Shown one piece after another: positions 54,714 to 63,556 of a stretch of 64,000 nt of DNA (position 1 is its first letter; every line of letters starts with the position of its first letter). The translations under genes and the position numbers were made by a program. A model generated the notes under the pieces. The model did no database searches, was not told the DNA's origin, and worked only from the letters and a program-made list of their open reading frames with translations. The DNA is from Paracoccus sp. IB05 (GTDB lineage Bacteria > Pseudomonadota > Alphaproteobacteria > Rhodobacterales > Rhodobacteraceae), in assembly GCF_016405985.1 (NCBI RefSeq), contig NZ_JAEFCF010000019.1, positions 1 to 64,000 on the forward strand, read 5' to 3'.

Positions 54714-54904
54714 GAGTTTTCGTGAATGGAGAGGCAAGGCAGACCGGGGCGACAACCCTGGCCGCTTTGCTGGAGGAACAGGGCTTTGGCCCGGCGGTGG
54801 CGACTGCGGTGAATGAGGTCTTCATCGCCAAAGCCGCGCGGGCGGCAACAGAAATACAAGAGGGCGACCGGGTCGAGGTTCTCGCCGCCATGCAGGGGGG
54901 CTGA
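54710..54904 (+). CDS. thiS: Sulfur carrier protein ThiS
   Basis: 64-residue ubiquitin-like carrier beginning [11 protein letters not shown] and ending in the Gly-Gly (AAMQGG) that is adenylated and thiocarboxylated. The ATGA overlap with thiO and the 1-nt gap to thiG show tight coupling. Confidence 0.95.
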   Translation: MRVFVNGEARQTGATTLAALLEEQGFGPAVATAVNEVFIAKAARAATEIQEGDRVEVLAAMQGG

Positions 54905-54905
54905 G

Positions 54906-55670
54906 ATGCCGGTATTCTACGGGACTGCTGTTGAAAGCGCGCTGATGCTGGGCACGGCGCAATATCCCTCGCCGAAGATCCTGGAAGAAGCGTTTCGCAG
55001 CTCTGAGGCCGGGATCGCCACGGTCTCTTTGCGCCGTGAAGAGAGAGGTGGCGGTGACTTCCGCGCGCTTGTGGCAGATCTTGGCGCGAAGATCCTGCCC
55101 AATACCGCCGGCTGCCATACGGTGAAAGAGGCCGTGACCACGGCCCATATGGCGCGTGAGCTGTTCGCAACCGACTGGATCAAGCTCGAGGTGATCGGCC
55201 ATACCGATACGCTGCAGCCCGATGTATTCGGCCTTGTTGAAGCCGCCCGCATCCTGATTGCCGACGGGTTTAAGGTCTTTCCCTATACGACCGAGGATCC
55301 TGGCGTCTGTGCGCGGCTGGTCGAGGCCGGCTGTGAGGTGCTGATGCCCTGGGGGGCGCCGATCGGCTCGGGGCGGGGTCTGATGAACGAATATGGGCTG
55401 CGCGTGCTGCGGGCAGAGTTTCCCGATCAGGTTCTGGTGGTCGATGCCGGGATCGGGCTGCCCTCCCATGCGGCGCGGGCGATGGAGCTGGGCTTTGATG
55501 CGGTGCTTCTGAATACGGCGGTGGCGAAGGCCGGCGATCCGGCGCGGATGGCCGGGGCCATGGCCGGGGCGATCCGGGCGGGCAGGATGGCATATCTCGC
55601 GCAGCCGATGGAGCCACGCGATATGGCCGCGCCCTCGACACCCGTGCTGGGGAGGGCGTTTCTCGCATGA
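54906..55670 (+). CDS. thiG: Thiazole synthase ThiG
   Basis: 254-residue TIM-barrel enzyme (starts [23 protein letters not shown]). The catalytic Lys block is around [29 protein letters not shown] and [15 protein letters not shown] are ThiG signatures. It joins DXP, dehydroglycine and ThiS thiocarboxylate. The frame is open to 54813 but the ATG at 54906 is the family start. Confidence 0.95.
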   Translation: MPVFYGTAVESALMLGTAQYPSPKILEEAFRSSEAGIATVSLRREERGGGDFRALVADLGAKILPNTAGCHTVKEAVTTAHMARELFATDWIKLEVIGHTDTLQPDVFGLVEAARILIADGFKVFPYTTEDPGVCARLVEAGCEVLMPWGAPIGSGRGLMNEYGLRVLRAEFPDQVLVVDAGIGLPSHAARAMELGFDAVLLNTAVAKAGDPARMAGAMAGAIRAGRMAYLAQPMEPRDMAAPSTPVLGRAFLA

Positions 55671-56263
55671 CCCTGCCACGCTTTTACCCGATCTTCGACT
55701 CCGCTGCCTGGCTTGCACGGATGCTGCCGCTTGGGGTCCGGCTGGTGCAGCTGCGGGTCAAGGATCGCAGCGAGGACGAGACGCGTCTTGAGATCCGCGC
55801 AGCGCAGGCTTTGTGCCGCGCGCATCAGGCGATCCTTGTGGTCAATGATCACTGGCAGATCGCAATTGAAGAGGGCTGTGACTGGATCCATCTCGGGCAG
55901 GAGGATCTTGAGACCGCCGATCTGGAAGCGATCCGGCGGGCCGGGCTGCGGCTCGGTATCTCGACCCATGACGAGGCGGAACTGGCGCGCGCGCTGGCGC
56001 TGGGCCCGGATTACATCGCACTGGGGCCGGTCTGGCCAACGATCCTGAAACAGATGAAATGGCATCAGCAGGGGGTGGAAAAGCTCACCGACTGGAAAGC
56101 GCGGATCGGGGATATCCCGCTGGTGGCGATCGGCGGGCTGACGCCTGCGCGCGCGCCGGAGGCCTTTGCCGCCGGAGCGGATCTGGTCTCGGTGGTGACC
56201 GATATCACGCTGAACCCCGACCCCGAGGCACAGGTGCGGCACTGGCTCGGGGTGACGGCATGA
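55667..56263 (+). CDS. thiE: Thiamine phosphate synthase ThiE
   Basis: 198-residue TIM-barrel enzyme. [44 protein letters not shown] and [12 protein letters not shown] are ThiE blocks. It joins HMP-PP with thiazole phosphate. The sequence is somewhat short of the usual length, as in several alphaproteobacteria. ATGA overlaps on both sides. Confidence 0.92.
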   Translation: MTLPRFYPIFDSAAWLARMLPLGVRLVQLRVKDRSEDETRLEIRAAQALCRAHQAILVVNDHWQIAIEEGCDWIHLGQEDLETADLEAIRRAGLRLGISTHDEAELARALALGPDYIALGPVWPTILKQMKWHQQGVEKLTDWKARIGDIPLVAIGGLTPARAPEAFAAGADLVSVVTDITLNPDPEAQVRHWLGVTA

Positions 56264-57237
56264 GCCGCTATGCCCGCCAGACCCTGCTGCCCGGGATCGG
56301 TGCCGGGGGGCAGGCGGCTTTCGCCCAGGCGCATCTGCTGGTTGTGGGGGCCGGGGGGCTGGGCGTGCCGGCGCTGCAATATCTGGCCGGAGCCGGCGTC
56401 GGGCGTATCACCGTGATCGACCCGGACCGGGCCGAGGAAAGCAACCTGCACCGCCAGCCGCTTTATGCAGGCGGGATCGGCGCGCCGAAGGCCGCACTTG
56501 TCGCAAATGCACTGCGGCTGTTGAACCCTGACTGTCAGGTGACGGCTCTGGTGGCGCATTGCGATCCTGAAAATGCGCCCGACCTGGTGGCAGAGGCCGA
56601 TCTGATCCTCGATTGCGCCGACAGTTTCGCAGCCAGCTATCTGCTCTCCGACCTGTGCCACCGCGCCGGGAAGCCACTGATATCGGCCTCGGCGCTGGGG
56701 TTTTCGGGCTATGTCGGCGGGTTTTGTGGCGGCGCGCCTTCGCTCAGGGCAGTGTTCCCGGATCTGCCTGAAACCCTTGCGACCTGCGCCAGTGCCGGCG
56801 TGCTTGGTCCGGTGGTGGGGATGCTCGGCACGCTCATGGCGCAGATGGCGCTGGCGCATCTGGCGGGGATCACGCCATCGCCGCTTGGCCAGCTGATCCG
56901 CTTTGACATGGCGGGCTGGCGGTTCAGCAGCTTTCGCTTTGACACCGCACCCGAGCCGGAGACGGCTTTCCCTTTCATCGCCAGGGCGGCGATCCGCCCC
57001 GGCGATTATGTGATCGACCTGCGCGACCGCGCCGAGGCGCCGCTTGGCGTCACCCCGGATGCCCATCGCTTCGCGCCTGACCAGATCACGGGGGCCAGGC
57101 CTGCGCCAGATGAGCGCATCGTTCTGGCCTGCCGCTCCGGCCTCCGGGCCTGGCGCGCGGCGGCGCAGCTCCACCCGAATTTCCCCAATGAGATCGCGCT
57201 GATCGCCGATCCGCCCCAGACGGAGACCGAGATATGA
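56260..57237 (+). CDS. thiF: ThiF/MoeB-type adenylyltransferase with rhodanese-like tail
   Basis: 325 residues. The nucleotide-binding motif is VVGAGGLGVPALQYLAGAGVGRI; DCADSF and the Cys of TCASAGVLGP are in place. Paired CxxC zinc ligands of E. coli ThiF are not seen. A rhodanese-like domain covers about residues 245-325 with active-site CRSGLRA, so this single protein could both adenylate ThiS and carry sulfur. The start is in ATGA with thiE. Confidence 0.9.
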   Translation: MSRYARQTLLPGIGAGGQAAFAQAHLLVVGAGGLGVPALQYLAGAGVGRITVIDPDRAEESNLHRQPLYAGGIGAPKAALVANALRLLNPDCQVTALVAHCDPENAPDLVAEADLILDCADSFAASYLLSDLCHRAGKPLISASALGFSGYVGGFCGGAPSLRAVFPDLPETLATCASAGVLGPVVGMLGTLMAQMALAHLAGITPSPLGQLIRFDMAGWRFSSFRFDTAPEPETAFPFIARAAIRPGDYVIDLRDRAEAPLGVTPDAHRFAPDQITGARPAPDERIVLACRSGLRAWRAAAQLHPNFPNEIALIADPPQTETEI

Positions 57238-58190
57238 CCCGTTTCGCCCTGGCCCTGCTGGCCGGTATCGCGCTGGCCGCTGTCGCGCTGACCGGGCCCG
57301 CCCGGGCAGAGGACCGTATGACCCTGATCCTCGACTGGTATGTGAACCCCGACCATGGGCCGGTGATCATCGCCCGGGAAAAGGGTTTTTTCAAAGAGCA
57401 GGGGCTTGAGGTCGAGATCATCGCGCCTGCCGACCCGACGGAGCCTCCGAAACTGGTCGCGGCGGGCCAGGCCGATCTGGCGGTCTCCTATCAGCCGCAG
57501 CTGCATCTCCAGGTCCATGAAGGGCTGCCGCTGGTGCGCGTCGGCACCCTGATTGCCACGCCGCTCAATTGCCTCATGGTGGCGGCAGACGGGCCGGTGC
57601 AGAGCCTTGGCGATCTGAAGGGAAAGCGGATCGGCTATTCGGTTTCGGGCGTCGAATCGGCTTTGCTGTCGGGAATGCTGGCCAGCGCCGGACTGACGGC
57701 GGGGGAGGTCGAACTGGTCAATGTGAACTGGTCGCTGACGCCCGCGCTTCTGACCGGCCAGGTTGATGCGGTCATCGGGGCGTTTCGCAATTTCGAACTG
57801 ACGCAGATGCGGCTGGCGGGCGGCGACGGGCGCTGTTTCTACCCCGAAGAGGCCGGGATCCCCGCTTATGATGAGCTGATCTTTGTGGCCCGTAGCGGGT
57901 TTGACCGGGACCGCGTGACCCGCTTCCTGACCGCGATCGAGCGCGCGACGGCCTATATGATCAACCATCCCGATGCCGCATTCGAGGCCTTTGCCGCCAC
58001 CGCGCCGGATCTGTCCGACCCGCTCAACACCGAAGCATGGGCGGCTACATTGCCGCGTTTCGCCCATTCTCCGGCGGCGCTGGATCATGGGCGCTATGCC
58101 AGGTTCGAAGCGTTTTTGCAGCAATCGGGTCTGACAGACAGCATCCTGCCGGTCTCGCGCCTGGCGGTTGATCCGGGGGCAGCGGAATGA
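57234..58190 (+). CDS. thiY: ABC transporter substrate-binding protein ThiY (NMT1/THI5-like)
   Basis: 318 residues. A signal peptide ends near GPARAED (about 25). The NMT1/THI5-like fold is indicated by LDWYVNPDHGPVIIAREKGFFKEQGLEVE and KLVAAGQADLAVSYQPQL. ThiY binds formylaminopyrimidine-type thiamine breakdown products for salvage. With ThiZ, ThiX and TenA it forms the salvage half of the operon. Confidence 0.9.
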   Translation: MTRFALALLAGIALAAVALTGPARAEDRMTLILDWYVNPDHGPVIIAREKGFFKEQGLEVEIIAPADPTEPPKLVAAGQADLAVSYQPQLHLQVHEGLPLVRVGTLIATPLNCLMVAADGPVQSLGDLKGKRIGYSVSGVESALLSGMLASAGLTAGEVELVNVNWSLTPALLTGQVDAVIGAFRNFELTQMRLAGGDGRCFYPEEAGIPAYDELIFVARSGFDRDRVTRFLTAIERATAYMINHPDAAFEAFAATAPDLSDPLNTEAWAATLPRFAHSPAALDHGRYARFEAFLQQSGLTDSILPVSRLAVDPGAAE

Positions 58191-58864
58191 GCCTTCCTGA
58201 TTACGGATCCGGATTTGCTGCCCTGCGTACCGCCTGTCCCGAGGACTGGCACGCCTATACGCGGCACGCGTTTCTCGACGCGCTGCAGGATGGCTCGCTG
58301 CCGCGTTCGGATTTTCTCAGCTATCTGCGCCAGGACTATGTTTTCCTGATCCATTTCGCCCGCGCCTGGTCGCTTGCAGTGGTCAAGGCCGGGAGCCTGG
58401 CCGAGATGCAGGCGGCCAGCGCGACGGTCCACGGACTTCTTCATCACGAGATGGCGCTGCATATCCGGCTCTGCGCGGCAGCCGGGATATCGGCGGCAGA
58501 TCTTGCCGCCACCGAAGAGGCGACCGGCAATCTGGCCTATACCCGCTATGTGCTGGATGCCGGGCTGAGCGGCGATTTCCTCGATCTGCTGGCCGCGCTG
58601 CTGCCCTGCGTGCTGGGCTATGGCGAGATCGGCGCGCGGCTGATCGCAACCGCTGGTGAAACGCCCTATCGCGACTGGATCGGGACCTATGGCGGCGAGA
58701 CCTATCAGCAAATCTGCCGCGAGGCGGGGGCGCTTTTTGACATGGCCCTCCGCGACCGGCTGGGCGAGGCCGCGCAGACCCTGCCGCGCTGGCGCCAGCT
58801 CGAGCGTCATTTCCGTGTTGCGACGCGGCTTGAGGCCGGGTTCTGGCGCGCGGGCCTCGCGTGA
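58187..58864 (+). CDS. tenA: Aminopyrimidine aminohydrolase TenA (thiaminase II)
   Basis: 225 residues of the TenA/THI-4 fold. LRQDYVFLIHFARAWSLAV has the conserved Tyr and acidic residue, and GYGEIGARL and YGGETYQQICREA are typical. It hydrolyses aminopyrimidines to HMP. It has an ATGA overlap with thiY. Confidence 0.92.
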   Translation: MSLPDYGSGFAALRTACPEDWHAYTRHAFLDALQDGSLPRSDFLSYLRQDYVFLIHFARAWSLAVVKAGSLAEMQAASATVHGLLHHEMALHIRLCAAAGISAADLAATEEATGNLAYTRYVLDAGLSGDFLDLLAALLPCVLGYGEIGARLIATAGETPYRDWIGTYGGETYQQICREAGALFDMALRDRLGEAAQTLPRWRQLERHFRVATRLEAGFWRAGLA

Positions 58865-59553
58865 TGCGGCTTTCGGGCGAGGCCTGGATCGGCCCCGAGC
58901 GCCTTTTCCCGCCCTTGCGGCTGGCGCTTGCGGCGGGCGAATGGTTGGTATTGCTTGGCCCGTCGGGCGTGGGCAAGACCACGCTTTTGCGGCTGATCGG
59001 CGGGCTGCCGGTCGCGGCGGAGTTTCGCGGTCAGATCACCGGCCATATGCCGGTCGCGCTGATGGCGCAGGATCCGGGGCTGATGCCCTGGGCCACGGTG
59101 GCGGCGAATATCACGCTGGGCGCAACACTGCGCCGCGAGACGCCGGACCGCGCGCGGCTCGCTTCGGTGCTGGACCAGACCGGCCTTGCCCCCCATGCGG
59201 CAAAGCGTCCGGCTGAGCTTTCGGGCGGGCAGCGGCAGCGGGTGGCACTGGCAAGGGTCTTGATGGAGGACCGGCCGCTGGTGCTGCTGGATGAGCCGTT
59301 TTCGGCGTTGGATATCGGGCTGAGGCTCAGGATGCAGGATCTCGCGGCGAGCCTGTTGCGCGGGCGGACGGTGATGATGATCAGCCATGACCCGGTCGAG
59401 GCTGCGCGGCTCGCGGACCGGATCCTTCTGATGACGCCGGCGGGTCTTGAGGAAATCACAGCCCCCGCCGGCAAGGCCCCGCGCGCAAGCGACGCGCCAG
59501 AGGTACAGGGTGCCGCGGCTGCGCTGACCCGGCAGCTGGTGGCGCTGGCATGA
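58864..59553 (+). CDS. thiZ: ABC transporter ATP-binding protein ThiZ
   Basis: 229 residues (230 if GTG 58861 is used). Walker A GPSGVGKTT, signature LSGGQRQRVALARVL, Walker B PLVLLDEPFSALD, H-loop SHDPVEA. Its TGATG junction with tenA supports coupling. Energises uptake of the pyrimidine bound by ThiY. Confidence 0.9.
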   Translation: MRLSGEAWIGPERLFPPLRLALAAGEWLVLLGPSGVGKTTLLRLIGGLPVAAEFRGQITGHMPVALMAQDPGLMPWATVAANITLGATLRRETPDRARLASVLDQTGLAPHAAKRPAELSGGQRQRVALARVLMEDRPLVLLDEPFSALDIGLRLRMQDLAASLLRGRTVMMISHDPVEAARLADRILLMTPAGLEEITAPAGKAPRASDAPEVQGAAAALTRQLVALA

Positions 59554-60281
59554 TCCGGGTTTCTGTCACGGTTCTGGTGCTGCTGGCGCTCTGGCAGGGG
59601 GTGATCCTGGCCAGCGGCCTGCCGCCCTTTCTGCTGCCGTCGCCGGGGGCGGTGGCCCGGGCGCTCTGGACCCATCAGGGGGTTCTCGCGGTGGCATTCC
59701 TGAAAACCCTGACCGAGACGCTTGCGGGTTTCGCTCTGGGCGCGGTGATCGGGATCGGGCTCGCGCTGCAAATGGCGGCCTCGGCGCGGCTCCGGCGCTG
59801 GTTTGGCCCGGTGGTGGTGGTCTCGCAAACCATCCCGATTTTCGCGCTGGCGCCGATCCTGACGCTCTGGCTGGGATATGGCATGGCGCCGAAACTTGCG
59901 GTGGTGGCGCTGGTGACATTTTTCCCGGTCGCAAGCGCCTTTCATGACGGGCTGACCCGCGTGCCCCAGGCGCGGCTGGATCTGGCGCGGGTGATGGGGG
60001 CGGGGCGATGGGCGATGCTGATCCGCATCCGGATGCCTTCGGCGCTGCCGGATCTGGCCACGGGGCTGCGGCTTGCCGCTGTGCTGGCGCCGGTGGGGGC
60101 GGTGATCGGCGAATGGGTCGGCGGATCCGAGGGGCTTGGTGCGGTCATGCTGCATGCGAATGGCCGGATGCGGATCGACCTTGTCTTTGCAAGCCTCGCG
60201 CTGGTCGTCGTACTTTCGCTGGGCTTTCAGCGCCTGGTCGCCGGGCAGCTTGCCGCCCGGCTGGAGCGATATGCCGGCTGA
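59550..60281 (+). CDS. thiX: ABC transporter permease ThiX
   Basis: 243 residues with five or six helices. The permease EAA-like loop is around ARVMGAGRWAMLIRIRMPSALPDL. It belongs to the BPD_transp_1/SsuC-like permeases. Last gene of the thi operon; its stop faces glmS 12 nt away. Confidence 0.9.
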   Translation: MIRVSVTVLVLLALWQGVILASGLPPFLLPSPGAVARALWTHQGVLAVAFLKTLTETLAGFALGAVIGIGLALQMAASARLRRWFGPVVVVSQTIPIFALAPILTLWLGYGMAPKLAVVALVTFFPVASAFHDGLTRVPQARLDLARVMGAGRWAMLIRIRMPSALPDLATGLRLAAVLAPVGAVIGEWVGGSEGLGAVMLHANGRMRIDLVFASLALVVVLSLGFQRLVAGQLAARLERYAG

Positions 60282-60293
60282 GTGCTCCGCCGC

Positions 60294-62117
60294 TTACTCG
60301 ACCGTCACCGATTTCGCGAGATTCCTCGGCTGGTCCACATCGGTGCCTTTCGCAATCGCGGTATGATAGGCCAGCAGCTGCGCGGGCACCGCATAGAGGA
60401 TCGGCGCCCATACCGGGTCGACTTCGGGCAGCGTCAGCTGCGCCCAGGTGCCCTGTCCGGCATGGGCAATGCCCGCCGCATCCGAGAGCAAAAGCACCTT
60501 GCCATGCCGCGCCATCACCTCTTGCATATTCGACACCGTCTTGTCGAAGAGCGGGTCCGAGGGCGCCATGACGATCACCGGCACATTGGCGTCGATCAGC
60601 GCGATGGGCCCGTGTTTCAGCTCGCCCGATGCATAACCTTCGGCGTGTATGTAGCTGATTTCCTTGAGCTTAAGCGCACCTTCCAGCGCCATCGGATACA
60701 TCGGCCCGCGCCCGAGGAAGAGGATGTCGCGCGCCTTTGCCAGCTCATTCGACACCGCCGCGATCTGGTCTGACAGCGCCAGCGCCGCATTCAGGAGGCC
60801 CGGCATATTGCGCAGGCTGACGATGCGCGCGGTCAGCTCCTCGCCCGTGATCCGGCCCCGGTCAGCGGCGGCCTTCAGCGCCATCAGCGCCAGCACCATC
60901 AGCTGGCAGGAAAACGCTTTCGTCGAGGCGACGCCGATCTCGGCGCCCGCAAGGATCGGCAGCACCAGATCGCTTTCGCGCGCGATGGACGAGGTCGGCA
61001 CATTCACGACCGAGACCACCTGCGCCACCTTTTCCTTCACATAGCGCAAGGCGGCCAGGGTATCGGCGGTCTCGCCCGACTGGCTGACAAACAGCGCCAT
61101 CGAGCGGTCAGAAAGCACCGGCTCGCGGTAGCGGAATTCGGAGGCGACGTCGATTTCCGCCGGGATGCCGGCGATCTGTTCGAACCAGTATTTCGCGACA
61201 TGGGTGGCGTAGCTTGCCGTACCGCAGGCCACCATCACCACCCGGTCGATACCCGTGAAATCGAGACCCTCAGGCAGGTTCAGCGCCGGGCTGGCGCTTG
61301 ATCCGGTATAATGGCGCAAGGCATCGGCCAGCACGACCGGCTGTTCGGCGATTTCCTTGGCCATGAAATGCTTGTAGCCGCCCTTTTCCACCCGGGTGGC
61401 GCCCAGCTGGATGCGGGTCTCGGCCCGGTTGGCGCGGCGGCCTGCGGCGTCGAAAATCTCGGCGCCCTTACGGGTCAGAACCGCCCAGTCGCCCTCTTCG
61501 AGATAGGTGATGCGGTCGGTCATCGGCGCCAGCGCAATCGCATCCGATCCGACAAACATCTCGCCCTCGCCGCGCCCGATGGCGAGCGGGCTGCCCTTGC
61601 GGGCGCAGATGATCAGATCATCCTCGCCCTCAAACAGCATACAAAGCGCGAAGGCGCCCTCCAGCCGGGGCAGGGTCTCACGCGCGGCCTCGATGGGGGT
61701 TGCGCCCTTGTCCATGCTGCGTTTCAGCAGCAGCGCGACCGTTTCGGTATCGGTCTCGGATTCCTGGACATAGCCATCCGCCGCCAGCTCGCTGCGCAGC
61801 GCACGGAAATTCTCGATAATGCCGTTATGGACCACCGCCACACCGCCCGCACGGTGGGGATGCGCATTCACCACCGTCGCGGCGCCATGCGTCGCCCAGC
61901 GGGTATGGCCGATGCCGGATTTCCCCGCCAGCGGCTCATGCACCAGCAGATCCGAAAGGTTGACCAGCTTGCCCACCGCGCGGCGGCGGTCCAGCCGCCC
62001 GCTGTTCACCGTGGCGATCCCGGCGGAATCGTAGCCGCGATATTCCAGCCGCTTCAGCCCCTCGACCAGCAGCGGCGCCACTTCGTTATTGCCCAGAACA
62101 CCAACAATGCCACACAT
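60294..62117 (-). CDS. glmS: Glutamine--fructose-6-phosphate aminotransferase GlmS
   Basis: 607 residues. The N-terminal Ntn glutaminase starts MCGIVGVLG with catalytic Cys2. Two SIS sugar isomerase domains follow (CGTASYATH and SQSGETADT; LFLGRGPMYPMALEGALKLKE). It makes glucosamine-6-phosphate, the entry to peptidoglycan and LPS amino sugars. It is 4 nt downstream of glmU, the next enzyme pair. Confidence 0.96.
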   Translation of the reverse strand: MCGIVGVLGNNEVAPLLVEGLKRLEYRGYDSAGIATVNSGRLDRRRAVGKLVNLSDLLVHEPLAGKSGIGHTRWATHGAATVVNAHPHRAGGVAVVHNGIIENFRALRSELAADGYVQESETDTETVALLLKRSMDKGATPIEAARETLPRLEGAFALCMLFEGEDDLIICARKGSPLAIGRGEGEMFVGSDAIALAPMTDRITYLEEGDWAVLTRKGAEIFDAAGRRANRAETRIQLGATRVEKGGYKHFMAKEIAEQPVVLADALRHYTGSSASPALNLPEGLDFTGIDRVVMVACGTASYATHVAKYWFEQIAGIPAEIDVASEFRYREPVLSDRSMALFVSQSGETADTLAALRYVKEKVAQVVSVVNVPTSSIARESDLVLPILAGAEIGVASTKAFSCQLMVLALMALKAAADRGRITGEELTARIVSLRNMPGLLNAALALSDQIAAVSNELAKARDILFLGRGPMYPMALEGALKLKEISYIHAEGYASGELKHGPIALIDANVPVIVMAPSDPLFDKTVSNMQEVMARHGKVLLLSDAAGIAHAGQGTWAQLTLPEVDPVWAPILYAVPAQLLAYHTAIAKGTDVDQPRNLAKSVTVE

Positions 62118-62121
62118 GGGA

Positions 62122-63471
62122 TTATCCTTTGCTCTTCGCGGCTTTGATCGCGCGAAGTTTTTCCATCAGTTTCAGGGCGAGACCGGGCTTGCTGACCTGT
62201 TTCGCGCGGCCCAGAGCCACGGCGCCGGCGGGCACGTCTTCGGTGATCACCGAGCCCGATCCGGTCAGCGCGTCATCGCCCACCGTAACCGGCGCGACCA
62301 GCATCGTGTCCGATCCGATAAAGGCGCGTTTGCCGATCCGGGTGCGATGTTTCATTACGCCGTCGTAATTGCAGGTGACGGTGCCTGCGCCGATATTGGT
62401 GAACTCGCCCACATCGGCATCGCCGATATAGGTCAGATGCCCGACCTTGACGCCTTCATCGAGGATGGCGTTTTTGATTTCGACGAAATTGCCGATATGG
62501 ACATCTTCCGCCAGTTCGGCGCCCGGGCGCAGGCGTGCAAACGGCCCGACATCGGCCCCGCGCGAGACATGGCAGCCCTCAAGATGGCAAAAGCCCTTGA
62601 TTTCCGCGCCGGATTCGATGGTGACACCGGGGCCGAACAGCACATTCGGGCCGATGATCGCATCGCGGCCAATGATGGTATCGAGCGCGAAGAACACGGT
62701 CTCGGGCGCGGTGAGCGTAACGCCGGTCTCCAGCGCCTCTGCCCTTGCACGGGCCTGGAAGGCGGCTTCGGCTGCGGCCAGCTGCGCGCGGGTATTGACG
62801 CCGAGCGTCTCGGCCTCGTCGCAGACAACGACGGTGGCGGTAAGGCCTTTCGAGCGTGCGATCCCCACGACATCAGTAAGGTAATATTCGCCGCTGGCAT
62901 TCGCATTGCCGATTTCCGCGATCAGCGCGAAGAGGTCTTTCGCCGAGGCGCAGATCACACCCGAATTGCACAGGGTGACCGCGCGTTCGGCCTCGTTCGC
63001 GTCCTTATATTCGACGATCCGCTCGAGGCTGTCGCCTTCGGTGATCAGGCGGCCATAGCGGCCTGGATCTGCGGCCTGGAAGCCGAGCACCACCACGGCA
63101 TTCCTGGCCCGCGCCTCAAGCATCGCCTCGAGCGTTTCCGCGCGGATGAAGGGGGTGTCGCCGTAAAGCACGATCACATCGCCCGGCTGGCCTTCAAGGG
63201 CTGCCCGGGCCTGGTCGACCGCATGGCCGGTGCCTTTCTGTTCTTCCTGGCGGGTGATCACCACATCAGGGTCGAATTTCAGTGCCGATGCTGCGACCTC
63301 ATCGCCGCCATGTCCCACCACGACGATGGTCGCGACCGGAGAAAGCGTGGCCCCGGCGGCCATCGCATGATGCAAAAGAGGTGCCGCCGCGACCTTATGC
63401 AGGACCTTCGGAAGATCCGAATTCATGCGCGAGCCCTGGCCTGCCGCCAGGATGATGAGCGAGACCTGCAT
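62122..63471 (-). CDS. glmU: Bifunctional UDP-GlcNAc pyrophosphorylase/GlcN-1-P acetyltransferase GlmU
   Basis: 449 residues. The N-terminal uridyltransferase (LAAGQGSRMNSDLPKVLHKV; VLYGDTPFI) is joined to a left-handed beta-helix acetyltransferase (VLFGPGVTIESGAEIKGF; NYDGVMKHRTRIG). It makes UDP-GlcNAc. Co-transcribed with glmS; divergent from the HAD gene with an 85-nt gap. Confidence 0.96.
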   Translation of the reverse strand: MQVSLIILAAGQGSRMNSDLPKVLHKVAAAPLLHHAMAAGATLSPVATIVVVGHGGDEVAASALKFDPDVVITRQEEQKGTGHAVDQARAALEGQPGDVIVLYGDTPFIRAETLEAMLEARARNAVVVLGFQAADPGRYGRLITEGDSLERIVEYKDANEAERAVTLCNSGVICASAKDLFALIAEIGNANASGEYYLTDVVGIARSKGLTATVVVCDEAETLGVNTRAQLAAAEAAFQARARAEALETGVTLTAPETVFFALDTIIGRDAIIGPNVLFGPGVTIESGAEIKGFCHLEGCHVSRGADVGPFARLRPGAELAEDVHIGNFVEIKNAILDEGVKVGHLTYIGDADVGEFTNIGAGTVTCNYDGVMKHRTRIGKRAFIGSDTMLVAPVTVGDDALTGSGSVITEDVPAGAVALGRAKQVSKPGLALKLMEKLRAIKAAKSKG

Positions 63472-63556
63472 TCTGCCCCTTCCTTTTGTGTTGAGGCCGT
63501 TCTACCGAAGCCGGGCAGGGCCGCCAAGGGGGGCGGCGGTCACAGAGGATTGCGGC

